64,000 nucleotides of DNA, taken from positions 496,001-560,000 of the forward strand of contig NZ_CP041764.1 of assembly GCF_009817885.1 (NCBI RefSeq). Direction: 5' to 3'. This document shows positions 25,914-34,328 of the stretch, one piece after another; the stretch's first letter is position 1; every line of letters starts with the position of its first letter. Both the position numbers and the translations under genes were made by a program. The notes under the pieces are model-generated. The model was not told where the DNA came from and did no database searches. It was given only the letters and a program-made list of their open reading frames with translations. Source of the stretch: Serratia rhizosphaerae. GTDB lineage: Bacteria; Pseudomonadota; Gammaproteobacteria; Enterobacterales; Enterobacteriaceae.

Positions 25914-27108
25914 TACGTTCTGGCTAATGCTGGCGCAAATCGGGGGATTGTTTATTCCCCTGATTGAACTGCCCGTGTTAGCCCGGGCGCTGGGTCAACA
26001 AAGCTATGGCCAGGTGCTTTATGCCTTGGGTATCGCCTTGACCGCCTCCGTGTTCGTTGAGTTCGGCTTCAATTTCAGCGCAGCCCGCAGCCTGGTAAAA
26101 ATAAAGGATCAACCACAGCAAATAGCACAGTTGGTGACCAATGTGCTCACCGCCAAGCTATTTCTCAGCCTGGTAGTCAGTGTTGCCGTCGCCCTGCTGA
26201 TGTTTTCAGGCGTTGGGGCAACCGCCATACCTTCCCACTGGCTCCTGTGGATCTCGCTTTTTATCTTGGCCTTCGGCTTCACGCCTCTTTGGTATTATGT
26301 TGGCATTGAAAGGCTGATATTCCCGGCGCTGCTCGACCTGGCTTTACGCAGTACCGGGCTCCTGCTGACCGTCATCCTGGTTGCAGCCCCACAACACGCG
26401 CAGCGCGTGTTAACCATTCAGGCAACCGTTGGGATCATTAATACATTAGTACCGACGCTATTAATGATTCGCAAAACAGGCCTTGCCCCCGTGAGTTTCT
26501 TCGGGGCAAAACAGGTGCTACAGGAAAGCTGGGAGCTTTTCCTTTATAAAGGTGCGCAAAGCATCATGGGCTCGATAGCCTCTACCTTGCTGGGGTTGTT
26601 AGGCGGAGCCCGCGCCGTCGGTGCTTTCGTGCCGGCTGAAAAACTCGTACGGGCCGCCAGCGGCCTGGCGGCGCCGGTGCTGAATGCTGCATTTCCCCAT
26701 CTGGTCAAGGTTCAGTCGGACTCCAGACATGCAGCCAAAAAAATTGTTGGTCTGACACTTTTAGCCTTAGCGGCGATGACGCTGATTTTTGCCTTATTAA
26801 CCGTCTGGCTGGCACCTTGGGTGGTGAATATCGTCTTTGGTCCGGGCTACCAGGATGCGATTGAACTGTTAAGAATTCTGGTTTGGATTGTTCCGCTACG
26901 GATCTGCAGCATGGCGCTCGCCATTCTCTGGTTTATCCCTATAGGCAAGGAACGTGTTGCAAGCCGAGTCATGATGGTGAATATCATGATTATCTGCCTG
27001 CTGGCCTTCCTGTTAGTCCCGTCTCTCGGCGGGCTGGGAATGACGATCGCGTTCCTGAGCGCAGAAATCACCATGTTCGTGCTGTTAATGACATTTTTTT
27101 ATAAATAA
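25894..27108 (+). CDS. Wzx-type lipid-linked oligosaccharide flippase
   Basis: A 404-residue membrane protein of the MOP/RfbX family with about twelve hydrophobic segments. Typical features are the N-terminal NTFWLMLAQIGGLFIPLIELPVLARALG and the region FGFNFSAARSLVK. It should move undecaprenyl-linked repeat units to the periplasmic face. It overlaps the preceding gene by 20 bases, so they are co-translated. It differs from the WzxC-like flippase at 40-41.5 kb, so the locus has two flippases. Confidence 0.82.
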   Translation: MSRIASNTFWLMLAQIGGLFIPLIELPVLARALGQQSYGQVLYALGIALTASVFVEFGFNFSAARSLVKIKDQPQQIAQLVTNVLTAKLFLSLVVSVAVALLMFSGVGATAIPSHWLLWISLFILAFGFTPLWYYVGIERLIFPALLDLALRSTGLLLTVILVAAPQHAQRVLTIQATVGIINTLVPTLLMIRKTGLAPVSFFGAKQVLQESWELFLYKGAQSIMGSIASTLLGLLGGARAVGAFVPAEKLVRAASGLAAPVLNAAFPHLVKVQSDSRHAAKKIVGLTLLALAAMTLIFALLTVWLAPWVVNIVFGPGYQDAIELLRILVWIVPLRICSMALAILWFIPIGKERVASRVMMVNIMIICLLAFLLVPSLGGLGMTIAFLSAEITMFVLLMTFFYK

Positions 27109-27141
27109 AAACAAATAATTAATTTCAGTTTTCCTCTGATA

Positions 27142-28047
27142 ATGGGAGCCAGCTTGAGTCAGTTTAATCTGAGCGTAGTCATTACGACGTATAATCGTCC
27201 GGAACTTGTCCAACGTGCGGTAGCCTCTGTCGCTCAGCAACGCCGCGACGATTTCAACATTGAAATCATTGTTGTTGATGATGCATCGCCGTGCCCCCTG
27301 CCCCAATTTATGGAAACGGACATTGTCACCTACCAAATGCCGGTGAATGGCGGCCCAGGGCCAGCGCGTATGCAAGGACTCAGCCTGGCTCATGCTATGT
27401 GGGTCTTAATGCTTGATGATGACGATACATTAGAGCCGGATGCGGTTTCCCATTTGATGCCCCACTTGACCGATCCTGTATTGCAGCAGTACCCGGTTAT
27501 GCAATTTGCTCGCACAAACGGCAAGCTTTGCGGCGATGACCGCGTCATCCATTTTGATGACTATCTGAGCGGGCAAATTACCGGGGACTTTGCGCCGATC
27601 TTTAATCGTGCCGTTTTCCTGCATACACAGCTTGGTTATCCCAACAACCGGGCCGGTGGAGAACACATTCTCTGGTGGCGATTGGCAATGGATTACGGCA
27701 TCCCTACATTCTCCAAAATTTTGGTAACGCTCTATGATGATGCCCAGGAGCGCCTGACCCACTTCTCTTCGCAGGTCAAGAAAGCCGCTGACCATCAACA
27801 GCTCGCAGAAATAACGCTGACCGAATTTGGCGTTCAGTTGCAGACGGCCTATCCAACGGAGTATCAACGGGTATGCTTGGCCAGAATTACCTATAGCATG
27901 CTCAATAACCAGTGCCGTTCCGCGCGCAGCTACCTAACAACGGCACCGTTGGGAGGAAAAATGAAATCGGCGCTCTGGTTAATCACCTGGCTGCCACAGC
28001 CATTGATTAAAAAGCTATTTTTGTTTTATCGCCAACGGCAAGGATGA
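27142..28047 (+). CDS. Glycosyltransferase family 2
   Basis: A 301-residue cytoplasmic GT-A enzyme. The nucleotide-sugar fold opens with LSVVITTYNRPELVQRAV. The aspartates are in VVDDASP and the metal-binding motif is MLDDDDTLEPDA (DXD). The C-terminal 100 residues are helical. It should add one sugar to the repeat unit of the plus-strand cluster; donor and acceptor are unknown. It is 33 nt after the flippase and 7 nt before the next gene. Confidence 0.82.
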   Translation: MGASLSQFNLSVVITTYNRPELVQRAVASVAQQRRDDFNIEIIVVDDASPCPLPQFMETDIVTYQMPVNGGPGPARMQGLSLAHAMWVLMLDDDDTLEPDAVSHLMPHLTDPVLQQYPVMQFARTNGKLCGDDRVIHFDDYLSGQITGDFAPIFNRAVFLHTQLGYPNNRAGGEHILWWRLAMDYGIPTFSKILVTLYDDAQERLTHFSSQVKKAADHQQLAEITLTEFGVQLQTAYPTEYQRVCLARITYSMLNNQCRSARSYLTTAPLGGKMKSALWLITWLPQPLIKKLFLFYRQRQG

Positions 28048-28054
28048 GAACATC

Positions 28055-29137
28055 ATGCGTATAGACTACGTAATTACCGGTTTGGACATCGGCGGCGCAG
28101 AATTCCAGGTGGTCGCCCTGCTCGAGCGTCTGGTCCAGCGCGGGCACCAGGTCAGACTGATTTCGATGACGCCGCCGCGTGCCTTTAGCGAGCGCCTTGC
28201 ATCCGCTGGCATTCCCGTTCATTCGCTGGATATGACCTCCGGATTACAGCTGCCGCAGGCGCTATGGCGACTGAAAACAATACTGCGCCAGTCACCGCCG
28301 GACATCCTGCACGGTCATATGGTTCATGCAAATATCATTGCGCGTTTAGCCCGTTTATTTATTCCCGGGCTTAATGTTATCAGCACCGCCCATAACACCC
28401 GGGAAGGCGGCAAACTGCGCGACTGGGCCTATCGGCTGACTAACCCGCTCAGCCATTTGAATACCACCATCAGTGCAGCGGCGACTCGCCGATTTACGGA
28501 GGAAAAAGTCTTTCCGATTCACAATACCCAGACTATTTTTAACGGTATTGATACGGAAAAGTTTCACGCCAATGATGCGCCCACCCCGCCAGCAAAACCG
28601 TTCCGCTGGCTGGCCGTTGGCAGATTGATGGAACAGAAAGATTACCCTACCATGCTCGCGGCGTTTGGCCTTTTGCCTGACAGCCGGTTACTTATTGCAG
28701 GACAAGGGCCTTTACTGCCCCAGTTGCAAGACCAGGTCAGCCAATTAGGTTTGAAAGATCGCGTAGAATTCTTGGGGGTGCGTCATGATGTTGATGAGTT
28801 GTACCGGCACGTCGACGGTTTTGTCCTGTCTTCCGAGTGGGAGGGCTACGGGCTGGTCGTTGCCGAAGCCATGGCGTCGAAACTGCCCGTAGTGGTGACT
28901 GACAGCGGCGGTCCGGGAGAGATCGTGGGTAACGATGGCTCCGCGGGCCTCCTTGTTCCTATTAAAGATCCCCAGGCGCTGGCCAATGCTTTAGCAGCGA
29001 TTGAAGCAATGCCGCTTGCCAGCCGCTATGATATGGGTTGCAAGGCGAGAGAAAAAATTCAAAAAAATTTCTCTCTCAACCAGATAGTGACCCAATGGGA
29101 AAATATTTACACAGAATTAAACAAAAATAATAAATAA
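28055..29137 (+). CDS. Glycosyltransferase family 4
   Basis: A 360-residue GT-B enzyme. The N-terminal acceptor domain starts VITGLDIGGAEFQVVALLERL. The C-terminal donor domain has VGRLMEQKDYPTMLAAF and the retaining-enzyme motif SSEWEGYGLVVAEAMA (E-x7-E). It probably transfers a hexose to the O-unit; the sugar is not identifiable from sequence alone. Confidence 0.85.
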   Translation: MRIDYVITGLDIGGAEFQVVALLERLVQRGHQVRLISMTPPRAFSERLASAGIPVHSLDMTSGLQLPQALWRLKTILRQSPPDILHGHMVHANIIARLARLFIPGLNVISTAHNTREGGKLRDWAYRLTNPLSHLNTTISAAATRRFTEEKVFPIHNTQTIFNGIDTEKFHANDAPTPPAKPFRWLAVGRLMEQKDYPTMLAAFGLLPDSRLLIAGQGPLLPQLQDQVSQLGLKDRVEFLGVRHDVDELYRHVDGFVLSSEWEGYGLVVAEAMASKLPVVVTDSGGPGEIVGNDGSAGLLVPIKDPQALANALAAIEAMPLASRYDMGCKAREKIQKNFSLNQIVTQWENIYTELNKNNK

Positions 29138-29164
29138 TTCAGTGAGTTATAGATAAGGTTTTAA

Positions 29165-30292
29165 ATGAAAATCGTATTGATAGGCACCACAGCAAACTGC
29201 GTTGTCGGCTTTCGCGCCGATATGATCAAGTCTCTTCATCAGCAGGGGCATACGGTGTATGCATTAGCCCTGAATTATGATGCAACCACGCGCGCTCAGG
29301 TTAAAGCGTTAGGTGCAACCCCGGTAGATTATCGTTTCAGCCGAACCGGGTTAAACCCGATACGTGATATTATCGACACCATTGCGCTGAGCAAACTCCT
29401 TAAAAAGCTCAATCCCGACCTTGTCTTTTCCTATTTTTCCAAGCCTTGCATCTTCGGTACGCTGGCGGCATCGCTGGCCGGCGTCAAAAAACGCTATGCG
29501 ATGCTTGAAGGGTTAGGTTATCTGTTTACCGAGAAACCGGAGGGCGTTAGCCTGAAGGTAAAACTGCTTAAGAAAATCCAGATTGCGCTGTACCGCTTTG
29601 CCTTTCCTAAACTTGACGCATTGATCGTTTTAAATCCGGACGACCGCCGTGATTTGATGGAAAAGTCTGGCGTTAAAGTTAAAAAGGTACATGTTTTAGG
29701 CGGGATCGGATTAAATCTGGCTGACTATCCTTTCTCTGCGCCGCCCGTAGACCCCGTATCCTTTATCTTTATTGCCCGCCTGCTGGTCGAAAAAGGCGTT
29801 TATGAATATGTATCCGCAGCGAAAAAAGTAAAACAGCGTTACCCTGACGTTCAGTTCTATATGTTAGGTGCGGTGGACACGCATAACCCTGGCAGCCTCA
29901 CGGAACAGCACCTGGCCCAGTTGATTAAAGACGACGTGATTAATTATCCAGGTCATGTCAATGATGTTCCCTCATGGATCGCCAAAGCCAGCGTATTCGT
30001 ACTGCCCTCTTACCGTGAAGGGTTACCACGCAGTACGCAAGAAGCAATGGCAATGGGACGCGCCGTACTCAGCAGCGATGTACCCGGCTGTCGCGAAACG
30101 GTGGTGCAAGGCGTGAACGGCTTTTTAGTCGAGCGCTGGTCCTCTGATGCTTTGGTGGAGAAGATGATTAGCTTTATCGAAAACCCACAAAAGATTATTG
30201 ACATGGGCCAGGCCAGCTACCAGATCGCACAAGACAATTTTGATGCCGAGAAGGTCAACTCGCGTTTGCTGGAAATCCTGGATTTACGCTAG
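29165..30292 (+). CDS. Glycosyltransferase family 4
   Basis: A 375-residue GT-B enzyme, the last gene of the plus-strand cluster. The N-terminal domain begins VLIGTTANCVVGFRADMIKSL and contains the EGLGYLF stretch seen in WbpT-like and related transferases. The C-terminal domain has FIARLLVEKGVYEYVSAAK and the donor-binding motif SYREGLPRSTQEAMAMG. It ends 38 nt before a strong terminator shared with galE. Confidence 0.84.
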   Translation: MKIVLIGTTANCVVGFRADMIKSLHQQGHTVYALALNYDATTRAQVKALGATPVDYRFSRTGLNPIRDIIDTIALSKLLKKLNPDLVFSYFSKPCIFGTLAASLAGVKKRYAMLEGLGYLFTEKPEGVSLKVKLLKKIQIALYRFAFPKLDALIVLNPDDRRDLMEKSGVKVKKVHVLGGIGLNLADYPFSAPPVDPVSFIFIARLLVEKGVYEYVSAAKKVKQRYPDVQFYMLGAVDTHNPGSLTEQHLAQLIKDDVINYPGHVNDVPSWIAKASVFVLPSYREGLPRSTQEAMAMGRAVLSSDVPGCRETVVQGVNGFLVERWSSDALVEKMISFIENPQKIIDMGQASYQIAQDNFDAEKVNSRLLEILDLR

Positions 30293-30322
30293 GCATGAAG
30301 TCGCGCAGGCACCAGCAAGACC

Positions 30323-30350
30323 TAAAAAAAGCCAGCAATGCTGGCTTTTT
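30323..30350. terminator. Bidirectional terminator between the plus-strand cluster and galE
   Basis: AAAAGCCAGC / GCTGGCTTTT with a 3-nt loop, A run before and T run after. It serves both converging transcripts. Confidence 0.92.
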
Positions 30351-30359
30351 CAGTCATGA

Positions 30360-31370
30360 TTATTTTTTATAACCCTGAGGATTATTTTTTTGCCAGTTCC
30401 AGGCGTCATGCATCATCTCATTAAGATTGCGTTTCGCCCGCCAGTCTAACTTTTCAGCAGCCAGAGCAGGATCGGACCAACACTCGGCAATATCGCCAGG
30501 GCGGCGAGGGACAATCTGGTAAGACACTTTTCGTCCTGATGCATCTTCAAATGCGGCAACCATTTCCAACACGGAATAGCCTTTTCCCGTCCCTAAATTA
30601 TATACGGTGAACCCTTCAGTAATATGGTCAATAGCTTTGAGGTGCCCTTCGGCCAGATCCATAACATGGATATAATCACGGACGCCGGTTCCGTCTGCGG
30701 TAGGGTAGTCATCACCAAAAACAGACAGTTTCTCCAACTTACCAATCGCAACCTGAGCAATATAAGGTAAAAGGTTATTAGGGATCCCATTAGGATCTTC
30801 GCCAATCATGCCAGACTCGTGGGCGCCGACTGGGTTGAAATAGCGCAATGCCGTGATCGCAAACTGGGGTTCCGCAGCGGCGAAATCTTGCAGGATCTGT
30901 TCAACCATCAGTTTCGACGTGCCGTATGGGTTGGTTGTACCGCCCACCCGAGAGGTTTCGACCAGAGGGGTGTGTTCGGGTGTGCCGTACACCGTCGCCG
31001 AAGAGCTGAAAATAAACTGGTGTACGCCGGCGTCACGCATCGCCTGCAGCAGTACCAGGGTTCCGGCCACGTTGTTTTGATAATATTCCAACGGTTTACG
31101 CGTCGACTCACCGACGGCCTTCAGACCGGCGAAATGGATAACGGAGGTGATTTGATGGGCATCGAAGATACGCTTGAGGCACTGCTCATCAAGAATATCG
31201 CCTTGATAGAACACGGCGGTCTTGCCGGTCAGTTGTTCGACACGATGTAAGGATTCTTCTGAAGAATTGGACAGATTGTCCAGAACAACAACCTCTTCCC
31301 CGCGCTCAAGCAGTGCCAAAACCGTGTGCGAACCGATATAACCTGCACCGCCGGTAACCAAAATCGCCAT
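30360..31370 (-). CDS. galE: GalE, UDP-glucose 4-epimerase
   Basis: A 336-residue extended SDR enzyme that interconverts UDP-glucose and UDP-galactose. It shows the NAD loop VTGGAGYIGSHT, the catalytic serine-tyrosine-lysine set (FSSSATVYG, YGTSK) and LRYFNPVGAH. It matches E. coli GalE closely (338 aa). Here it lies at the end of a polysaccharide locus and not in a gal operon, so it probably supplies UDP-galactose for surface glycan. GGAG precedes the ATG. A hairpin after the preceding tolC-like gene suggests that it has its own promoter. Confidence 0.93.
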   Translation of the reverse strand: MAILVTGGAGYIGSHTVLALLERGEEVVVLDNLSNSSEESLHRVEQLTGKTAVFYQGDILDEQCLKRIFDAHQITSVIHFAGLKAVGESTRKPLEYYQNNVAGTLVLLQAMRDAGVHQFIFSSSATVYGTPEHTPLVETSRVGGTTNPYGTSKLMVEQILQDFAAAEPQFAITALRYFNPVGAHESGMIGEDPNGIPNNLLPYIAQVAIGKLEKLSVFGDDYPTADGTGVRDYIHVMDLAEGHLKAIDHITEGFTVYNLGTGKGYSVLEMVAAFEDASGRKVSYQIVPRRPGDIAECWSDPALAAEKLDWRAKRNLNEMMHDAWNWQKNNPQGYKK

Positions 31371-31526
31371 AATCGCTCCTTAATATGCGCTTCTTAACAG
31401 CGCCAAAACTATAAGTGTACGGCTGTTACTTTACACCCGATAAGCACTTTTCACATCAAACCACGTTTGAAATCGGCCATTACTATAACCTTTTATGCGG
31501 TTACTCGGGAAAGTTTTCAGATAAGA

Positions 31527-31562
31527 CCGAATGGCCGGGGCAACGTTCACCCGGCCATTCGG
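31527..31562 (-). terminator. Hairpin after the type I secretion operon
   Basis: CCGAATGGCCGGG pairs with CCCGGCCATTCGG across a short loop, just after the tolC-like stop at 31570. The T run on the minus strand is weak, so termination before galE may be partial. Confidence 0.6.
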
Positions 31563-31569
31563 AGAGCGG

Positions 31570-32946
31570 TTAGGATTGGTAGGTAAAGTATTGCGCAATG
31601 CGCTTGATATCTTTCTCATCAAAGGTCCCGGAATCACTCAACAGCGAAATCCAGGACTTGATGTAGGTATATTTTGCTGACGCGAGATCACGCTGGGCGG
31701 AGTACAGCTGTTGTTCGGCGTTCAGGACGTCAACGTTGACGCGCTGCCCGGCCAGTACGCTTTTACGCGTGGCTTCAACCTGGGTGGTGGCCGATTTCAC
31801 CGCCAGTTCATAGGCTGCCAGCTTCGCTCGGCTGCTGATACACTGATTGAATTGCTTACGCAAATCGTTAAGCGTCGTGCCCACCTGCGCATCCATCTCA
31901 TACATCGCCTGGCCATAGCGCGCTGCCGCCTGACGCGTCGATGCCGCTACCCCGCCGCCGGAGTAGAGCGACATGCTGACACGCAGGCCGATACTGTCAG
32001 TACGGTATTTTTGGTTAATGGTGTTATCGCTGCTGGAGTCATTTTCCGAGTGCGATGCGTACAGCTGCACCTGCGGCATAAAGCCGGCGCGGTTGCGCTC
32101 TACGTCATACTTGGCCGCATCGACCCCATGACGCGATGCCGCCAGCTCAGGATTATTTTTCAGCGCCAGCTTCTGCCAGTCTTCAAACTTTGACGGGCTC
32201 AGGGGAACCACATTGAACTTACCGGGCTTGAGAATCTGCAGCCCGTCCAGTTGCTCCAGCGGTACGCCGATGATCACTTCTAAATCCCGCTGGGCGGAGT
32301 CCAGCGCATCGCGCGCTTCGATCTCCTGCGCCACCGCCAGGCTGTAACGCGCCTGGGTTTCAGACAGGTCGGTTACCGTGCCCTCGCCGGCGGCAAGCAG
32401 GCGATCGTTGAGCGCCAGCTGTTCTTGATAGGCGGTTTTCTGCGCCACCGCCAACGCAATCTGATCCTTGGCGTACGCCACTTCCACGTACGCCGTGATG
32501 ACCCTGACCGCTAAATCGAACAGCTTGCCGCGATAGCGTTCATCCGACACCAAGGTCTGCGCAATGCCCGCCTTATAACGTGCATAGGCTTCATAGTCGA
32601 ATAATGCCTGCGTCAGGGTGACCGAGCCAGCATAACTGCGGTACTGCTGCCGCTTGGTGACATCAGAAACCCGACCCAAAATATCCGACTGCTGATACTT
32701 TTGCGTCTGCCAGTTACGCGGTGCATTTTGATAACTCAGTGAAACCTGAGGCAGCAGCCCTGCCCGACCGATCTTTTCATTCTCATCTCCGGCCTGCTTC
32801 TCCTTCAACGCCGCCTGATAGGTCGGATCTTTCTCAAGTGCTAACGCATAGGCGTCCAGTATTCCCAATGCATGGGCCGGCGCAGACATCGCCAGTAATA
32901 AGGGACCGGCCGCCAGGCCGGTCACCTTCCATGGAAATCGAATCAA
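31570..32946 (-). CDS. TolC-family outer-membrane component of a type I secretion system
   Basis: A 458-residue outer-membrane efflux protein. A signal peptide (IRFPWKVTGLAAGPLLLAMSAPAHA) precedes two TolC repeats (ILDAYALALEKDPTYQAALKE and, in the second half, ALKNNPELAASRHGVDAAK) and the long coiled-coil helices of the periplasmic tunnel. The start is a TTG at 32946, chosen because GAGG lies 8 nt upstream and because it supplies the basic N-region of the signal peptide; no ATG fits. It begins 2 nt after the membrane-fusion gene. Size and order resemble LipD and PrtF of Serratia and Erwinia protease/lipase exporters. Confidence 0.85.
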   Translation of the reverse strand: MIRFPWKVTGLAAGPLLLAMSAPAHALGILDAYALALEKDPTYQAALKEKQAGDENEKIGRAGLLPQVSLSYQNAPRNWQTQKYQQSDILGRVSDVTKRQQYRSYAGSVTLTQALFDYEAYARYKAGIAQTLVSDERYRGKLFDLAVRVITAYVEVAYAKDQIALAVAQKTAYQEQLALNDRLLAAGEGTVTDLSETQARYSLAVAQEIEARDALDSAQRDLEVIIGVPLEQLDGLQILKPGKFNVVPLSPSKFEDWQKLALKNNPELAASRHGVDAAKYDVERNRAGFMPQVQLYASHSENDSSSDNTINQKYRTDSIGLRVSMSLYSGGGVAASTRQAAARYGQAMYEMDAQVGTTLNDLRKQFNQCISSRAKLAAYELAVKSATTQVEATRKSVLAGQRVNVDVLNAEQQLYSAQRDLASAKYTYIKSWISLLSDSGTFDEKDIKRIAQYFTYQS

Positions 32947-32948
32947 AA

Positions 32949-34280
32949 TTATTCCTCAGTCAATGAAGTATGAGCGCGATCCAAAATCGGTTTGAACAGA
33001 TAGCTCAACAGAGAGCGAGAACCCGTTTTCACAAACACTTCTACCGGCATGCCTGGCCTGATCTCTTCGGTGTTCAGCAGCTTCATGCCTTCCGGCGTCA
33101 CCGTTGCCCGCATCTGGTAGTAAGGTTCGCCATTGGCTTTATCCACCAGACGGTCTGCGGAAATCAGCGTCACCGTGCCGGGGATTTTCGGCGTTTTATT
33201 TTGATTAAATGCCGTGAACATCAGGTCAACCGGCAGGCCGTTATAGACTTTATCGATCAGATCCACTTTCAGTCGGGCATCAACAACCAGCGTCGCCTGA
33301 CTTGGCACCACGTCCAGCAGATGATCGCCCGCTGCCACGACGCCGCCCTGAGTAAAGATATTCAGCCCCACAACCGTGCCCGTGACCGGGGCGGTGATCT
33401 CTGTGTTGCCCAGATCGAAGTTCGCCATTTGCAGTTTGTTGCGGTATTCGCTGGTATCCATCTGTGACTGCGCCAGCTGTGTCCTGACTTCCCGCTGATA
33501 GTCAGCCAGACGCTGGTCAATCTTTTGTTGCGACTCCAGCAGCTGTTTTTCCAACTGGCCGATGCGCCCCAGCGTTTCATCAATACCGCCGTTCACTTCA
33601 GCAAACTGGCGTTGAATTTCCAGATAGCGGTTGCGCGGCAAATAGCCGTCGGCCGCCAGCGACTTCATGCTGTTCATCTGTTCGCGCAGAGTGGACAGCT
33701 GAATTCTTTTATTGGCCAGAGAATCCTTCGAGCCTTTCAGTTGGAAGCGGATGCCGTCCATAGACTGCTTATAACCATCAATTTCGCTTTTCAAGCCCTG
33801 ACGACGGGAGGTAAACAGCTGCTGCTGCAATGCCAGAATCTCCGCCACTCGCGGCTCTTTTTGCACCGCCTTCAGTATCGGGGAGAAGGTGACGTTCTCA
33901 TGGCCATCCCGTTCGGCCAGCAGTCGCCCTACCGACGCCAGGGTGGTGTAATATTGATCGCGCAAGGAATCCACCTGCGCCTGTACCTGCGTCTGGCTGA
34001 GTTTCACCAGCACCTGGCCGGCCTTGACCTTCTCGCCTTCGCTCACCAGAATATTTTTGATGATGCCGCTGGCCGGCGCCTGTACCGTTTTACGGTTGCC
34101 GGACACAATCACCGAACCGGAAGACGCCACCCCTTTATCCAGCGGCGCCAACGCTGCCCAGGCTAAAAAACCCACCACCCCAACCAGAATGACCAGCCAC
34201 CCCATACGGGTGTAGCGCCGTTCATCCAGGGGAAGCAGGCCGTTACTCGCTCTCCCTGCATCACTAATTTGCGTAGACAT
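32949..34280 (-). CDS. HlyD-family membrane-fusion protein of a type I secretion system
   Basis: A 443-residue periplasmic adaptor. One membrane anchor lies near residues 25-45 (LVILVGVVGFLAWAALAPLD), then a lipoyl half-motif (VQAPASGIIKNILVSEGEKVKAGQVL), a long coiled-coil hairpin (about 100-280), and the second half (ITAPVTGTVVGLNIFTQGGVV). The C-terminal block RPGMPVEVFVKTGSRS is characteristic of PrtE/LipC-type adaptors. The start at 34280 has AGGAG upstream. S. marcescens LipC, as I recall, has the same length, so this may be the lipBCD system or a paralogue. Confidence 0.87.
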   Translation of the reverse strand: MSTQISDAGRASNGLLPLDERRYTRMGWLVILVGVVGFLAWAALAPLDKGVASSGSVIVSGNRKTVQAPASGIIKNILVSEGEKVKAGQVLVKLSQTQVQAQVDSLRDQYYTTLASVGRLLAERDGHENVTFSPILKAVQKEPRVAEILALQQQLFTSRRQGLKSEIDGYKQSMDGIRFQLKGSKDSLANKRIQLSTLREQMNSMKSLAADGYLPRNRYLEIQRQFAEVNGGIDETLGRIGQLEKQLLESQQKIDQRLADYQREVRTQLAQSQMDTSEYRNKLQMANFDLGNTEITAPVTGTVVGLNIFTQGGVVAAGDHLLDVVPSQATLVVDARLKVDLIDKVYNGLPVDLMFTAFNQNKTPKIPGTVTLISADRLVDKANGEPYYQMRATVTPEGMKLLNTEEIRPGMPVEVFVKTGSRSLLSYLFKPILDRAHTSLTEE

Positions 34281-34328
34281 TACCACTCCTTCAAACACAT
34301 CCGGCCGCTGCCGGGATGTACACCAATT

